Shown here piece after piece: positions 8,740 through 18,297 of a stretch of DNA of 64,000 nucleotides. Within the stretch, counting starts at the first letter, position 1. Each line of letters opens with the position of its first letter. Below the pieces are notes generated by a model. The model was not told where the DNA came from. It saw only the letters and a program-made list of their open reading frames with translations, and ran no database searches. Both the position numbers and the translations under genes were made by a program. Location: assembly GCA_017539265.1 (NCBI GenBank), contig JAFYHG010000025.1:30233-94232 (forward strand), read 5' to 3'. This stretch comes from Alphaproteobacteria bacterium (GTDB lineage Bacteria; Pseudomonadota; Alphaproteobacteria; CAAHEQ01; UBA3637).

Positions 8740-10032
8740 TTATTTTTTCGTTGGGGTCAAAACAGTTTGTCCACCCATGTAAGATTGCAATACCTTCGGA
8801 ATACGAACTGTTCCGTCTGCTTGCAGATTGTTTTCTAAGAAAGCAATCAACATCCGCGGCGGCGCCACAACGGTGTTATTTAGTGTATGGGCAAAGTATT
8901 TTTTACCGTCTTTGCCGGCCACCCGAATTTTAAGGCGTCTGGCCTGTGCATCGCCGAGTGTCGAACAAGATCCGACCTCAAAATACTTTTTCTGACGCGG
9001 CGACCAAGCCTCTACATCACAAGATTTGACCTTCAAATCCGCCAAATCGCCCGAACAGCATTCCAAAGTTCTGACCGGAATATCCATCGTGCGGAATAAA
9101 TCTACGGTGTTTTGCCAGAGTTTGTTATACCACATCATGCTGTCTTCCGGCTTACAAATGACAATCATTTCCTGCTTTTCGAATTGGTGAATCCGATAGA
9201 CCCCGCGTTCTTCCAATCCGTGGGCACCTTTTTCTTTACGGAAACAGGGCGAATAACTTGTCAGCGTATAGGGCAAGTTATCTTCCGGAATAATCTGGTC
9301 GATAAATTTACCGATCATAGAATGCTCCGATGTACCGATTAAGAACAGGTCTTCCCCTTCAATTTTATACATCATGGCATCCATTTCGGCAAAGCTCATC
9401 ACGCCTTCCACAACTTGCGAACGAATCATAAACGGTGGCACACAATAGGTAAAACCCCGTCCGATCATAAAGTCGCGGGCATAAGCCAAAATCGCCGAAT
9501 GAAGCCGTGCAATATCGCCTTGCAGGTAATAAAAACCGTTACCGGCCACACGCCGCGCGCTATCCAGATCAATGCCCGAAAAGGATTCCATAATATCGAT
9601 GTGATAGGGAATATCAAAATCCGGTACTTTCGGCTCGCCAAAGCGCTCCACTTCCACGTTTTCCGAATCGTCTTTTCCGATGGGAACGGAATCATCAATA
9701 ATATTCGGGATAGTCATCATTCGGGTTCTGATTTCGGATTGCAACATTTCCTGTTCGCCTTCCAAAGCGGTGATTTTTTCACCGATTTCGGTACTTTCTT
9801 TACGAACGGCTTCGGCTTCATCTTTTTTGCCCTGACCCATCAAGGCGCCGATTTGTTTCGAAAGTTTTGTGCGCTTTGCGCGTAAAGCTTCCACTTCCGT
9901 AATGGCGGCGCGATTTTTCTTATCCAAATCGAGCACTTCATCCACCAAGACAAGTTTCTTATCTTGAAACTTCTTCTTAATGTTCTCTTTGACCAAGTCG
10001 GGATTTTCCCGCAGTAATTTTATATCAATCAT
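8740..10032 (-). CDS. serS: Seryl-tRNA synthetase (variant type)
   Basis: A 430-residue class II synthetase: N-terminal long coiled-coil arm (about residues 30-105), then motif 2 FRKEKGAHGLEERGVYRIHQFEK and motif 3 region AHTLNNTVVAPPRMLIAFLEN. Most bacterial SerRS have an NGSGLA...R-type motif 3; the TLNNT...PPR form and the SCSTLGDAQARRL segment instead recall the second SerRS type found in some Firmicutes, so lateral acquisition is possible. It is the last gene of the SPOR-nagZ-M50-serS operon, 11 bases after the protease. Confidence 0.93.
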   Translation of the reverse strand: MIDIKLLRENPDLVKENIKKKFQDKKLVLVDEVLDLDKKNRAAITEVEALRAKRTKLSKQIGALMGQGKKDEAEAVRKESTEIGEKITALEGEQEMLQSEIRTRMMTIPNIIDDSVPIGKDDSENVEVERFGEPKVPDFDIPYHIDIMESFSGIDLDSARRVAGNGFYYLQGDIARLHSAILAYARDFMIGRGFTYCVPPFMIRSQVVEGVMSFAEMDAMMYKIEGEDLFLIGTSEHSMIGKFIDQIIPEDNLPYTLTSYSPCFRKEKGAHGLEERGVYRIHQFEKQEMIVICKPEDSMMWYNKLWQNTVDLFRTMDIPVRTLECCSGDLADLKVKSCDVEAWSPRQKKYFEVGSCSTLGDAQARRLKIRVAGKDGKKYFAHTLNNTVVAPPRMLIAFLENNLQADGTVRIPKVLQSYMGGQTVLTPTKK

Positions 10033-10043
10033 TTTTTATTCTC

Positions 10044-10697
10044 CTACTTCATAAATAACTCAACAATGCCGGCAAATAGCGGCCACAGGGTTCCGATAAA
10101 CCACCCGATGACATTTATCCCCGATACTTGTGATAGCAATATTACACCAATTAAAACAAAAAATCCATACTTTTCTGTAGATTGATACTTAATTGCGTAT
10201 TTCAGGGGTAAAATTGACACCAAAATCCGCCCGCCGTCCAGTGGTAAAATCGGCAACAGGTTAAAGATTCCGATTACCAAAGATATCGCCACTCCATTTT
10301 GCACATTTTCTATAGTCCACTTCAAAAGAGTCCCTTGTGGTAGTAATTCTATGGCGAATCGCCCGATGATGACAAACAAAATGGCTAATAACAGATTCGC
10401 CAGGGGGCCTGCTCCTGCCACTAACCCCATATCCCGCTTCGGATGATTTAAACCGTTAAAATCGACCGGCACAGGTTTTGCCCAACCGAACATCACTCCC
10501 GAATGACTTAACCAACACAACAGCGGTAATAAAATACTTCCCACTGGATCAATATGGGGCAGGGGGTTCAGGGTTAAGCGTCCCGCCCGTGCCGCTGTAT
10601 CATCGCCCAATTTTCTGGCGACCAGTCCATGGGCAACCTCATGCACAATCATGGCCAAAAGAAGCGGTATTACCCATGTCGATAGTGTATAAATCAT
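10044..10697 (-). CDS. Site-2-type metalloprotease (M50, short form)
   Basis: A 217-residue membrane zinc protease of the YwhC/S2P short group. HEVAHG (HExxH) lies near residue 19 in the first hydrophobic segment, and the distal zinc ligand motif NLLPILPLDGGRIL is in the C-terminal half; there are about five to six membrane helices. I chose the ATG at 10697: it forms an ATGA overlap with nagZ and has a good GGAAGGA ribosome-binding site; a longer frame to 10796 would only read nagZ out of frame. The substrate is unknown. Confidence 0.9.
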   Translation of the reverse strand: MIYTLSTWVIPLLLAMIVHEVAHGLVARKLGDDTAARAGRLTLNPLPHIDPVGSILLPLLCWLSHSGVMFGWAKPVPVDFNGLNHPKRDMGLVAGAGPLANLLLAILFVIIGRFAIELLPQGTLLKWTIENVQNGVAISLVIGIFNLLPILPLDGGRILVSILPLKYAIKYQSTEKYGFFVLIGVILLSQVSGINVIGWFIGTLWPLFAGIVELFMK

Positions 10698-11644
10698 AAT
10701 AGTCCTTCCGCCCGTTTCAGCCTCTTGATTGATTCGACCGATAAATCCGGAATATGGGACGCCAAAGCCACCATATCTTCCAAAACTCCGCTGCAATGAA
10801 GAACGGTATCACAACCCGCCTTAATAATTTTTTGTGCGACTTGTGCTGGGGTTCCGAAAGTTGCCAAAGCCCCCATCGCCATATCATCACAAATTAAAAA
10901 TCCGTCAAATCCGATTTTTTTCCGAATATAGCGAATAACTTTTTTTGAAAGTGTCGCCGGTAATTTGGAATCCAAAGCCGTATAAATCACATGTGCGGTC
11001 ATACCCCATACGGGCTGTTCCATTTGGCGGAAAGGATAGAAATCCACCTTTTCCAATTCTTTTAGGGCATCTGTCACGGTCGGTAGGGCTTTATGCGGAT
11101 CAACGGTCACCCGTCCATAGCCAGGAATATGCTTAATAATCGGCATCAGGCCGCTTTTAAGGGCCGTATCCACCGATACTTGTGCCATCTCGGCCACCAA
11201 GACCGGATCATCGCCATAGCACCGCCGATACATCACGTTATGATCTTTGTTTTTAACATCCAAACACGGCCAACAATCCACATTTATCCCTAAATCCGAT
11301 AACTCTTTTGCAATTGTTTTTGCGTGTTTCTTAATACCCGCCATAGCTTTTGGGGGATCTGTTTGATATAAATCACCGTATTCTTCCGCCGCCGGCAGCT
11401 TCGTCCAATGCGGTGGTTTCAGGCGCTGTACGGTCCCTCCTTCCTGATCGATCAGGACAGGAGCATTTTTTCGACGCACGCATTTACGAAATGAATCCAC
11501 CAAAGCCCGTACTTGATCGGGATCTTGAATGTTTCTGCCAAAAAGGATTAAGCCAAGGGGATTTATTTTCCGAAAAAAAGCCTTTTCTTCTTTGGTCAGT
11601 TCATAACCGCTACATCCAAAGATAACAGATTTAATCGGTCGCAT
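10694..11644 (-). CDS. nagZ: Beta-N-acetylhexosaminidase NagZ
   Basis: A 316-residue GH3 enzyme. The signature KHIPGYGR...DPHKALP (variant of KHFPGHG...DSH) around residue 165 includes the catalytic His, and the nucleophile Asp is in CDDMAMGAL near residue 250. NagZ removes GlcNAc from anhydro-muropeptides in the cytoplasm during peptidoglycan recycling, matching the AmpG-like permease nearby. It lies between a SPOR-domain gene (TAATG junction) and an M50 protease (ATGA junction), so expression is coupled. Confidence 0.93.
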   Translation of the reverse strand: MRPIKSVIFGCSGYELTKEEKAFFRKINPLGLILFGRNIQDPDQVRALVDSFRKCVRRKNAPVLIDQEGGTVQRLKPPHWTKLPAAEEYGDLYQTDPPKAMAGIKKHAKTIAKELSDLGINVDCWPCLDVKNKDHNVMYRRCYGDDPVLVAEMAQVSVDTALKSGLMPIIKHIPGYGRVTVDPHKALPTVTDALKELEKVDFYPFRQMEQPVWGMTAHVIYTALDSKLPATLSKKVIRYIRKKIGFDGFLICDDMAMGALATFGTPAQVAQKIIKAGCDTVLHCSGVLEDMVALASHIPDLSVESIKRLKRAEGLL

Positions 11645-12570
11645 TATTTATCCGCCTTTACAGGGACACAATCTTGTTTTTGCGCTTTCAATTTAGTGCA
11701 AAGTGCTGCTGCCTGATCGCGGGTAGCAAATCGGCCGGCCTGCAACCGATAGAAAGTGCCTTTACCGGCAATTTCTGCTGATATAATATCATGCGATGTA
11801 TTGGACAAAAGGGCTTTATGCTTTTGTGAAATTTCTTTCCAAGCTTTTTCCACGGTCGCCTTTTTAGGTGAAGACATTAACTGAATCCGCCAACTTTGCG
11901 CCGCTTCCTTAGGGGCTTCTTTTTTCACTTCTGCCGTTTTTTTTGGGGTTTCTACCTTTGGTTTTACCGGTTCGGGGGCCAAGGGTAAAACCTCCGCCTT
12001 AGGTGTAGGCTCTTCTTTTACAACAATAACAGGTTCCGTTTTAACCTCAGGAGCTTTTGGGGATGCTTCCGGAGCGATTGGAACGACCGGCTCTGCTACC
12101 GGTTGTGCAACCGGCAAAGGGTCCAGAATCATTCTTTCCGGCAAAACGGGTTTTTCCGGTTCGGGGAACAGTTGTTCTACCTTTGGCATTTCGGCCTGAA
12201 TGCGCTTATAAATCAATTTGTCTTGATTGGGAATATTTGCCCCGCCTGCATTTTCTGGTTTAACCCGCACGGGTTCCGGCGTTGGCGAAATGGTAATAAT
12301 TTTATCGGATTGTTCATCTTCGCCGAATAGGAAAAATCCGCTTAAAACCACAGCCAACAAACCTACAAAAATCCCCAAAGCGATGAAGTGCCACTTAAAT
12401 GAAGTTACACTTTTCTCCTCCACCTCATCAATGGGTTTCAGTTCAATTTCTTCTTTAAAAGGCGAATCGATTTCCTCGGGTCCTGAGGCCGATTCTTTAC
12501 CGTCAAAGGAAGGTTCCTTGCGCCCGATAATATCATCGGACAACTCTTTTATTTTATCAAATTCATCCAT
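11644..12570 (-). CDS. SPOR-domain membrane protein
   Basis: A 308-residue bitopic protein: a cytoplasmic acidic N-terminus, one transmembrane helix around residues 64-86, a long Pro/Lys/Val/Glu-rich periplasmic linker (repeated PEP, PVAEPV, PKAEV units), and a C-terminal SPOR domain (WRIQLMSSPKKATVEKAW ... GTFYRLQAGRFATRDQAA). SPOR domains bind denuded septal peptidoglycan. It is the first gene of the operon with nagZ, a common alphaproteobacterial arrangement. It could be a divisome or cell-wall remodelling factor. Confidence 0.88.
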   Translation of the reverse strand: MDEFDKIKELSDDIIGRKEPSFDGKESASGPEEIDSPFKEEIELKPIDEVEEKSVTSFKWHFIALGIFVGLLAVVLSGFFLFGEDEQSDKIITISPTPEPVRVKPENAGGANIPNQDKLIYKRIQAEMPKVEQLFPEPEKPVLPERMILDPLPVAQPVAEPVVPIAPEASPKAPEVKTEPVIVVKEEPTPKAEVLPLAPEPVKPKVETPKKTAEVKKEAPKEAAQSWRIQLMSSPKKATVEKAWKEISQKHKALLSNTSHDIISAEIAGKGTFYRLQAGRFATRDQAAALCTKLKAQKQDCVPVKADK

Positions 12571-12731
12571 AATACGTTCCTTTCATAGGTTTTTCCTTAC
12601 CCTAGCACATTTTTTTTCTAAAAATCAAGATATTTTTTGATAATTTTAGGTATTTATAGTGCAACAAACGGGTAATGGCATGGGGATGCGGTACTTAAAA
12701 TAAAATACCATCATCTATGAAAAATACCCCC

Positions 12732-12760
12732 TTGACAAGGGACGTAAGTTGTGCTATGAG
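12732..12760 (+). promoter_or_regulatory. Promoter of hppA
   Basis: TTGACA 12732-12737, 17-bp spacer, TATGAG 12755-12760. Transcription would begin about 12767, leaving a 5' UTR of about 55 bases that contains a terminator-like hairpin. Confidence 0.65.
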
Positions 12761-12775
12761 TCTTAAAAATCAAGT

Positions 12776-12800
12776 GATCGCGGCATGCGGTCCGTTTTTT
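12776..12800 (+). terminator. Terminator-like hairpin in the hppA 5' UTR
   Basis: Stem GATCGC (12776-12781) with GCGGTC (12787-12792, one T-G pair), five-base loop, then CG and six T. It lies between the promoter and the ribosome-binding site GAGGAG of hppA, so it could act as an attenuator. No leader ORF or ligand-binding fold was recognised. Confidence 0.45.
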
Positions 12801-12821
12801 ATTGTAGAGGAGTATTTATTT

Positions 12822-14861
12822 ATGTTAGACAGTTTATTTTCATGTATTTTTACGGCTCCCTTTTTGGGTGTTTTAGGGCTATTGACGGCTATATTCATTT
12901 ATTTTTATATTGCACGTCAACCCAATGGTACGCCGCGGATGGTTGCCATCGAACATCAAATCCATTCCGGGGCAATGGCCTTTTTGAAAAAGGAATATAA
13001 GGTTTTGGCCTGTTTTATTTTGGTAATTTTTGCCTTAATTGCTTTTGGGCTCAATATCCAAACGGCTCTTTCGTTTTTGAGTGGCGCTATCACCTCTATT
13101 TTTGCGGGCTTGTTCGGTATGATGGCTGCTACAAAAGGTAATTCCCGCACCGCTCAAGCTGCTAAAACGCTGGGCCTAAAGGGTGCACTGAACATTTCCT
13201 ATTTTGCAGGTTCCGTTATGGGGCTTTCCGTTGCCGGTTTGGGTTTGCTGGGCTTAGGTATTCTATACGCCGTTTATGGTCAGGAAATTACCACTATTCA
13301 ATATATTAACGGCTTCGCCATGGGGTGCAGTTCTATTGCATTGTTTGCCCGTGTCGGGGGCGGTATTTATACCAAGGCCGCCGATGTCGGTTCGGATCTT
13401 GTCGGTAAAGTAGAGGCCGGCATTCCCGAAGATGATCCGCGTAACCCCGGTGTGATTGCCGATAATGTAGGCGATAACGTTGGCGATATTGCCGGTATGG
13501 GCGCCGATATTTATGAATCCTATTGCGGGGCAATTATCGCGTCTTCTGCCATTGCCGCTACGATGAGTGAATCATCTTTGTCTTCCCTGGGTGTTGCCAG
13601 AATGACACTTTTACAACTGCCATTGTTTTTGGCGGTAATCGGTATGATTGCTTCATTAATTGGCGTCGGTTCAATGCACTTTTTCAAAGGCCTTAAACCC
13701 GCCGTAGCCCTACGCGCCACGACATTAAGTGCCGGCGGTCTATTTATTTTACTCAGTTTAGGCTTGGTCATGGGTATGGATTTGCCGATTCGTTTGTTTT
13801 GGGCCGTTCTTTCTGGTTTAGTCGTGGGGACTTTAATAGGCCTTTTTGCTGAATATTATACGTCGGGTTTTCCTGTCCGTAAGATTGCGCATCAAAGCCG
13901 CACCGGTGCAGCTACCGTTATTATTTCCGGTTTGTCTGTCGGTATGGCCAGTACTGTTTTACCTGTGATTTGCATCTGTGTTGCAACCTTTATAGCCTAT
14001 TTCGCGGCCGGTATTTACGGAATCGGTATCTCTGCGGTCGGTATGTTGGCAACCGTTGGTGTTACTATGACGGTCGACGCCTATGGCCCGATTGCCGATA
14101 ATGCAGGCGGTATAGCCGAAATGTCGCACCTGGGTGCGGAAACGCGTGAAATAACGGATCATTTGGATTCTTTGGGTAACACAACTGCCGCCATTGGTAA
14201 GGGGTTTGCCATCGGATCGGCGGCTTTAACAGCATTGGCTTTGTTTGTGGCGTTTATTCAGGCCGCCAATTTAGATCGGATCGACTTGGTTAATCCGATG
14301 GTTATTATCGGGACCTTTATCGGCGGTTGTATTCCGATGTTGGCCGCCGCCATGACGATGCAGTCTGTGGGTAAAGCGGCCTATTCCATCGTTAAAGAGG
14401 TTCGCCACCAATTCCGCACCATTAAGGGATTATTAGAAGGTGTCGAGGGTGTTCAACCAAATACGGAACGGTGTGTCAGTATTGCGACCACTGCTGCCTT
14501 ACATGAAATGATTTTGCCCGGCATATTGGCTATCTTTGCACCGCTTTTAACGGGGGTATTATTAGGTCGGGAAGCTTTAGGCGGTATGTTATTGGGTGCA
14601 ACGATTGTCGGTGTATTTTTAGCACTGTGGATGTCAAATGCCGGCGGTGCATGGGATAACGCCAAAAAATATATCGAATGCGGTAAGTTTGGCGGTAAAG
14701 GAACACCTTCACACAAAGCTACCGTTGTCGGTGATACCGTTGGCGATCCGTTTAAAGATACATCGGGCCCGGCTCTTAATATTTTAATTAAGCTGATGAT
14801 TATAGTGTCATTGGTTATCGCCCCGATTTTAGCTGCCTATAACTGGAATGGGCTGTTCTAA
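12822..14861 (+). CDS. hppA: Membrane-bound ion-pumping pyrophosphatase, K+-dependent type
   Basis: A 679-residue, about 16-helix inner-membrane enzyme coupling pyrophosphate hydrolysis to H+ (or Na+) pumping. Signature loops: [52 protein letters not shown] and [20 protein letters not shown] near the C-terminus. The motif GNTTAA (Ala where K+-independent enzymes have Lys) marks the K+-dependent subfamily, some members of which pump Na+. I chose the ATG at 12822 because GAGGAG lies about ten bases upstream and the longer frame to 12717 would start inside the promoter. Confidence 0.95.
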   Translation: MLDSLFSCIFTAPFLGVLGLLTAIFIYFYIARQPNGTPRMVAIEHQIHSGAMAFLKKEYKVLACFILVIFALIAFGLNIQTALSFLSGAITSIFAGLFGMMAATKGNSRTAQAAKTLGLKGALNISYFAGSVMGLSVAGLGLLGLGILYAVYGQEITTIQYINGFAMGCSSIALFARVGGGIYTKAADVGSDLVGKVEAGIPEDDPRNPGVIADNVGDNVGDIAGMGADIYESYCGAIIASSAIAATMSESSLSSLGVARMTLLQLPLFLAVIGMIASLIGVGSMHFFKGLKPAVALRATTLSAGGLFILLSLGLVMGMDLPIRLFWAVLSGLVVGTLIGLFAEYYTSGFPVRKIAHQSRTGAATVIISGLSVGMASTVLPVICICVATFIAYFAAGIYGIGISAVGMLATVGVTMTVDAYGPIADNAGGIAEMSHLGAETREITDHLDSLGNTTAAIGKGFAIGSAALTALALFVAFIQAANLDRIDLVNPMVIIGTFIGGCIPMLAAAMTMQSVGKAAYSIVKEVRHQFRTIKGLLEGVEGVQPNTERCVSIATTAALHEMILPGILAIFAPLLTGVLLGREALGGMLLGATIVGVFLALWMSNAGGAWDNAKKYIECGKFGGKGTPSHKATVVGDTVGDPFKDTSGPALNILIKLMIIVSLVIAPILAAYNWNGLF

Positions 14862-14950
14862 ACAGGTTTTGGGGTTAAAATTTTAGGCGATTAAAATGAA
14901 AAAATATTTGTCTCTAATTTTTAAATGCGGCAAAATTTCCAAAAGTTGCT

Positions 14951-15883
14951 TTATCTCTGGGGCAGATGATCCTTTATGGCTTTTTGTTGTGCTTGTTCAT
15001 TAATGCGGTCCTGTTGCTCTTCATGAAAAATTTCTTTAATTTGGTCTAGGGAAAGGGAGTCTGCATAGTAGTTCTTGGCACTATTTTTTTTCGTTTCAGG
15101 AAAATCCATCGTTTTCATAACACCATTTTCATCTAAAAATCCGATGTGTGCGACTCGTCCTTCATCGACACCCCAATTATCAAGGGTATATGTTCCGATG
15201 ACATCTTGAGTTATGGGGTTGTATAAATCAACCTTTTTTACATCGCGTGACGTATAAACCATTCCGTCTCCGGAATTTCGAGGTTGAGAGGGCATCACAT
15301 TGTAATGATGCTCTGTTCGGCGGCCTTCCTCGTCCAAGACATCATAAGCTTCCAATGTTTTATGAGGTGTCTCTTTGATCTTTTCCTTTCCTTTTATTCC
15401 GCCAGGATGATAGGTTGTTTCAACACCATCTTCTGTACGAACAAATTTTCTCGAGCCATCAGGATAATAACCTTCGTATGCTTGTCCATTATTTCCTGAT
15501 TTGGCTTGTAGTACTCCGTTGGGATAATAGGATTCAACGGTTCGACCTTTCTCTGGTTCATAGGTTACAAATACATATCCATTTTCATCTTTGTGGGGAA
15601 TTTCAATTTTTTTGATTTTTTCCTGCTGCATAGCATTAAGGGTGGTTTGTACGCCATTTTCTGCTTTAAAAGATTTCCATCTTGCAGATCTTTCGGCTTG
15701 TGTTTCACCATTTATGATTATTCCACGTTCGACACGTTGATCCAAGAGTACTGTTGGCGTAGGCTTAGTACCTTCTTGCGTATGATTTGTTTGCGACGAT
15801 AAGGGTTCAGTATGCAAAGCTACCGTCGAAGAAACGACAGCAACCCAATTTGCCACTTTTTTTAGTCTGCTATTAAATGACAT
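14951..15883 (-). CDS. Exported MORN-like (YwqK-type) repeat protein
   Basis: A 310-residue protein with an N-terminal hydrophobic stretch (KVANWVAVVSSTVALHT) that may be a signal peptide. The centre has repeats of the form ESYYPNGVLQAKSG, YEGYYPDGSRKFV and TTYHPGGIK, the MORN_2/YwqK beta-hairpin pattern. The C-terminus is charged and Gln-rich. MORN_2 proteins are often secreted or linked to toxin-antitoxin annotation, but no role can be given here. It is a single gene between convergent hppA and the his operon, with its own consensus promoter. Confidence 0.7.
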   Translation of the reverse strand: MSFNSRLKKVANWVAVVSSTVALHTEPLSSQTNHTQEGTKPTPTVLLDQRVERGIIINGETQAERSARWKSFKAENGVQTTLNAMQQEKIKKIEIPHKDENGYVFVTYEPEKGRTVESYYPNGVLQAKSGNNGQAYEGYYPDGSRKFVRTEDGVETTYHPGGIKGKEKIKETPHKTLEAYDVLDEEGRRTEHHYNVMPSQPRNSGDGMVYTSRDVKKVDLYNPITQDVIGTYTLDNWGVDEGRVAHIGFLDENGVMKTMDFPETKKNSAKNYYADSLSLDQIKEIFHEEQQDRINEQAQQKAIKDHLPQR

Positions 15884-15903
15884 TTCAGACCCTCCATGCT
15901 TCC

Positions 15904-15932
15904 ATTATACCTTATTTTCATTGTTTTGTCAA
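15904..15932 (-). promoter_or_regulatory. Promoter of MORN-like gene
   Basis: Minus-strand TTGACA (15927-15932), 17-bp spacer, TATAAT (15904-15909), followed by GGAGGG before the ATG at 15883. Confidence 0.85.
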
Positions 15933-15962
15933 TGTATAACAACCCTATTTTCAATTAAGAAT

Positions 15963-16937
15963 TTATCGTTTTAAATTTGCTATTGAGTCGCATAAAATAT
16001 CAAAAAAGGCTTGTTTGTTGATATCTCGAATAACATTAACCACTCTTCCTTCGGGTGCTATTAGGCTTTGTCCCCGAAAATTTTTCAAGTCGATTTTTAT
16101 GGGAATTTGTTCGATTTTAAAAATGGAGTCATCCACCAAATAACACATGGCAACGGCATCGTGGAGAGCCCGTATCGGATCGGTAGGTGTTTTTTTAACC
16201 GGTGCATAATCCTCCATATCATCCGGTCCGATTGCAGAGAGCATATCTGCAATCATAATAGCCTCTTTTGTCCCGATTTTCCTGATACGCGTATCTACTT
16301 CCCCATTATATAGAACACGCCTGGTAATATCCAATCCGATTAAATTAATTTTTTGGATACTCGAACATAAAGTAATATCTGCTGCTTCTGGGTCCATGGC
16401 AAAGTTATATTCCGCATATACATCATCCCCATTTACTGAGATATTTCCCATCCGTCCGCGTAACGGCTCCGGAAAGACACATCCTCCCATGATCGTTATA
16501 CCGGGAATATTTTCAGAAATTTGTGGCTGTTTTAACAAAGCCTGAGCGATATTTGTTTGTGGGGCTGTAGCACACAGATGCGGATAATTATTCGCATTAG
16601 AATAGGTTTTGATTAAAAAATCAACGGCGTTTTCTTGCGGCACAAAAAATTTGGGAATTTTCCAATTCTCTGTGCCGGCCATACCAGATTCCCCAAATAC
16701 GTTTTCCAGTGTTGTCAGATTTTGTTTTAAGGGCCGGTTAGCCCCTCTATAAACTGGGATATCCGTTCTGCCTGCAAATGTTAAGACTTTCATGGCATTC
16801 AGGTAGCATTTGTCCACGGACACATTTCCACCGACGACTGTAATAGCCTTTAAATTAATATCTGCGGATCCTAACGCCAATAAAATTGCCAAGGCATCAT
16901 CTTGGCCGGGGTCGCAATCAAGGATAATATCTTTCAT
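15963..16937 (-). CDS. Inosine/uridine-preferring nucleoside hydrolase
   Basis: A 324-residue protein. The N-terminal Ca2+/ribose-binding motif DCDPGQDDALAILLAL is diagnostic of IUNH-type nucleoside hydrolases, which split the N-glycosidic bond of nucleosides. The start at 16937 is set by the GGGG ribosome-binding site and by the DxDPGxDD motif falling at the usual distance; the hisIE stop is only one base away. Being last in a his operon is unusual and may tie histidine synthesis (an ATP- and PRPP-consuming path) to purine or ribose salvage. Confidence 0.92.
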   Translation of the reverse strand: MKDIILDCDPGQDDALAILLALGSADINLKAITVVGGNVSVDKCYLNAMKVLTFAGRTDIPVYRGANRPLKQNLTTLENVFGESGMAGTENWKIPKFFVPQENAVDFLIKTYSNANNYPHLCATAPQTNIAQALLKQPQISENIPGITIMGGCVFPEPLRGRMGNISVNGDDVYAEYNFAMDPEAADITLCSSIQKINLIGLDITRRVLYNGEVDTRIRKIGTKEAIMIADMLSAIGPDDMEDYAPVKKTPTDPIRALHDAVAMCYLVDDSIFKIEQIPIKIDLKNFRGQSLIAPEGRVVNVIRDINKQAFFDILCDSIANLKR

Positions 16938-16938
16938 T

Positions 16939-17547
16939 TTATTCCCCTTTATTTCTTGTGCGTAAATATTTTGATACATCCGTTAGACGAAAACCTTTGG
17001 CGTTCAGTAATACCAACAGGTGAAAGATTAAATCCGATGCTTCTCCGATAAAGTTCGGGTCATCCGTTACGGCAGCCAAAGCGGTTTCCAGACCTTCTTC
17101 TCCGACCTTTTGGGCCATACGCGATAAGCCACGTTCGAAAAGGCGTGCGGTATAACTGACATCCGGATTGTCATCTTGTTTCCGCTTTTCAATGACTTCC
17201 TCCAAAAGTGGGAGCCATTCCAAGGGCGCATCCGCAAATGCGCCAAAGCAAGATTTTCTGCCCAGATGACAGGTCGGTCCCGTTGGAATAACCCGTACCA
17301 ACAGGGTATCACTATCGCAATCTGTTTCCACTCCGACAAACTTTAAAAAATTGCCCGAAGTTTCCCCCTTAGTCCACAGGCAGTTCCTTGCCCGACTAAA
17401 AAATGTCACCTGACCGGATTTAATCGTTTTTTTAAGGGCTTCCTTATTCATATATCCCAACATCAATACTTCCATGGTGCGATTATCTTGAATAATTGCG
17501 GGAATAAGACCGTTTCCTTTATTAAAATCGAGTGTTTCTATGTTCAT
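16939..17547 (-). CDS. hisI: Phosphoribosyl-AMP cyclohydrolase / phosphoribosyl-ATP pyrophosphatase HisIE
   Basis: A 202-residue fusion. The HisI half shows FFSRARNCLWTKGETSGN and the Cys-rich zinc site GPTCHLGRKSCF (residues about 92-103). The HisE half shows RLFERGLSRMAQKVGEEGLETALAA, the MazG-like helical pyrophosphatase. It catalyses steps 2 and 3 of histidine biosynthesis. Fused HisIE is typical of Enterobacteria and some others; many alphaproteobacteria keep hisI and hisE separate, so this could be acquired. It lies between hisG (10 bases upstream) and the nucleoside hydrolase. Confidence 0.95.
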   Translation of the reverse strand: MNIETLDFNKGNGLIPAIIQDNRTMEVLMLGYMNKEALKKTIKSGQVTFFSRARNCLWTKGETSGNFLKFVGVETDCDSDTLLVRVIPTGPTCHLGRKSCFGAFADAPLEWLPLLEEVIEKRKQDDNPDVSYTARLFERGLSRMAQKVGEEGLETALAAVTDDPNFIGEASDLIFHLLVLLNAKGFRLTDVSKYLRTRNKGE

Positions 17548-17557
17548 TGTTTCCTCC

Positions 17558-18214
17558 TTAATTCATTGTCAAAGCCCGACCGATACGGGCCATTAGGTTG
17601 TTGGCAATAGACCTTTTATCATCAGAAATCTGACGATTACTGATCAACACGGCTTCCGAATTCAAAATCGGCATAACTTCGGTCAGGTTGTTTTCTTTTA
17701 AGGTTGCCCCGCTGGAAACAATATCCACAATCACGTCCGACAGTTTTAGACTCGGTGCAATTTCCACCGATCCGTTCAGTCGCACAATTTGTGCTGAAAG
17801 CCCTTTTCCCCTCAAAAAGTTTTGAACAATCTGCGGATAGGTTGTGGCGATTTTTAGATTATTTAAATCATCTAACGTATTAAACCGGACATTCTTGGGA
17901 ACCGCAATCGAAAGACGACACTTCGATATTCCGAGTTTTGCAAAGATTTCGGCGTTAAAGTTATCGGTTTCCCCGAATTTTGTTTCTTCAAAGACGTTCA
18001 GGCCCACTATCCCGAAATCGCAAACCCCTTGTGATACCAGGGCAGGGATATCGTCATCTCGCACGAATAACAGGTCTATCGGCATTTCCGGAACCGTGTA
18101 GATAAGTTCTCTTTCTCCCTCATCAAACGAAAGTCCTGAGTTGTTAAATATTTGACGGCAAGATTCGGTTAATCTGCCTTTTTTTTGTATGGCTAGTCTA
18201 ATTCTATCAGACAT
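17558..18214 (-). CDS. hisG: ATP phosphoribosyltransferase, short form
   Basis: A 218-residue HisG lacking the C-terminal regulatory ACT-like domain of the long form. The PRPP-binding stretch DIVSSGATLKENNL is near residue 160. Short HisG enzymes need HisZ for activity and feedback control; hisZ is not in the window. It catalyses the first committed step of histidine synthesis. It is the first structural gene after the histidine leader peptide at 18289-18363, with a ribosome-binding site AAAGG before the ATG at 18214. Confidence 0.95.
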   Translation of the reverse strand: MSDRIRLAIQKKGRLTESCRQIFNNSGLSFDEGERELIYTVPEMPIDLLFVRDDDIPALVSQGVCDFGIVGLNVFEETKFGETDNFNAEIFAKLGISKCRLSIAVPKNVRFNTLDDLNNLKIATTYPQIVQNFLRGKGLSAQIVRLNGSVEIAPSLKLSDVIVDIVSSGATLKENNLTEVMPILNSEAVLISNRQISDDKRSIANNLMARIGRALTMN

Positions 18215-18270
18215 AGTAAATCCTTTTCAATAAAATTGTTATAAATATAAATTAACGGAAAATAATAAAA

Positions 18271-18297
18271 AGCAAAAAAAATACACTCTTACGGGTG
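18271..18297 (-). terminator. Hairpin plus T-run after the his leader
   Basis: On the minus strand CACCC-GTAA-GAGTG (one C-A mismatch) is followed by TATTTTTTTT. The leader stop codon TAA lies in the GTAA loop region, so a ribosome on the His codons covers the 5' arm. The stem is short, so it is a candidate attenuator, not a proven one. Confidence 0.45.

Noticed and set aside
12717..12821. N-terminal extension of the pyrophosphatase
   Set aside because: It would begin ahead of the promoter hexamers; ATG 12822 has GAGGAG upstream.
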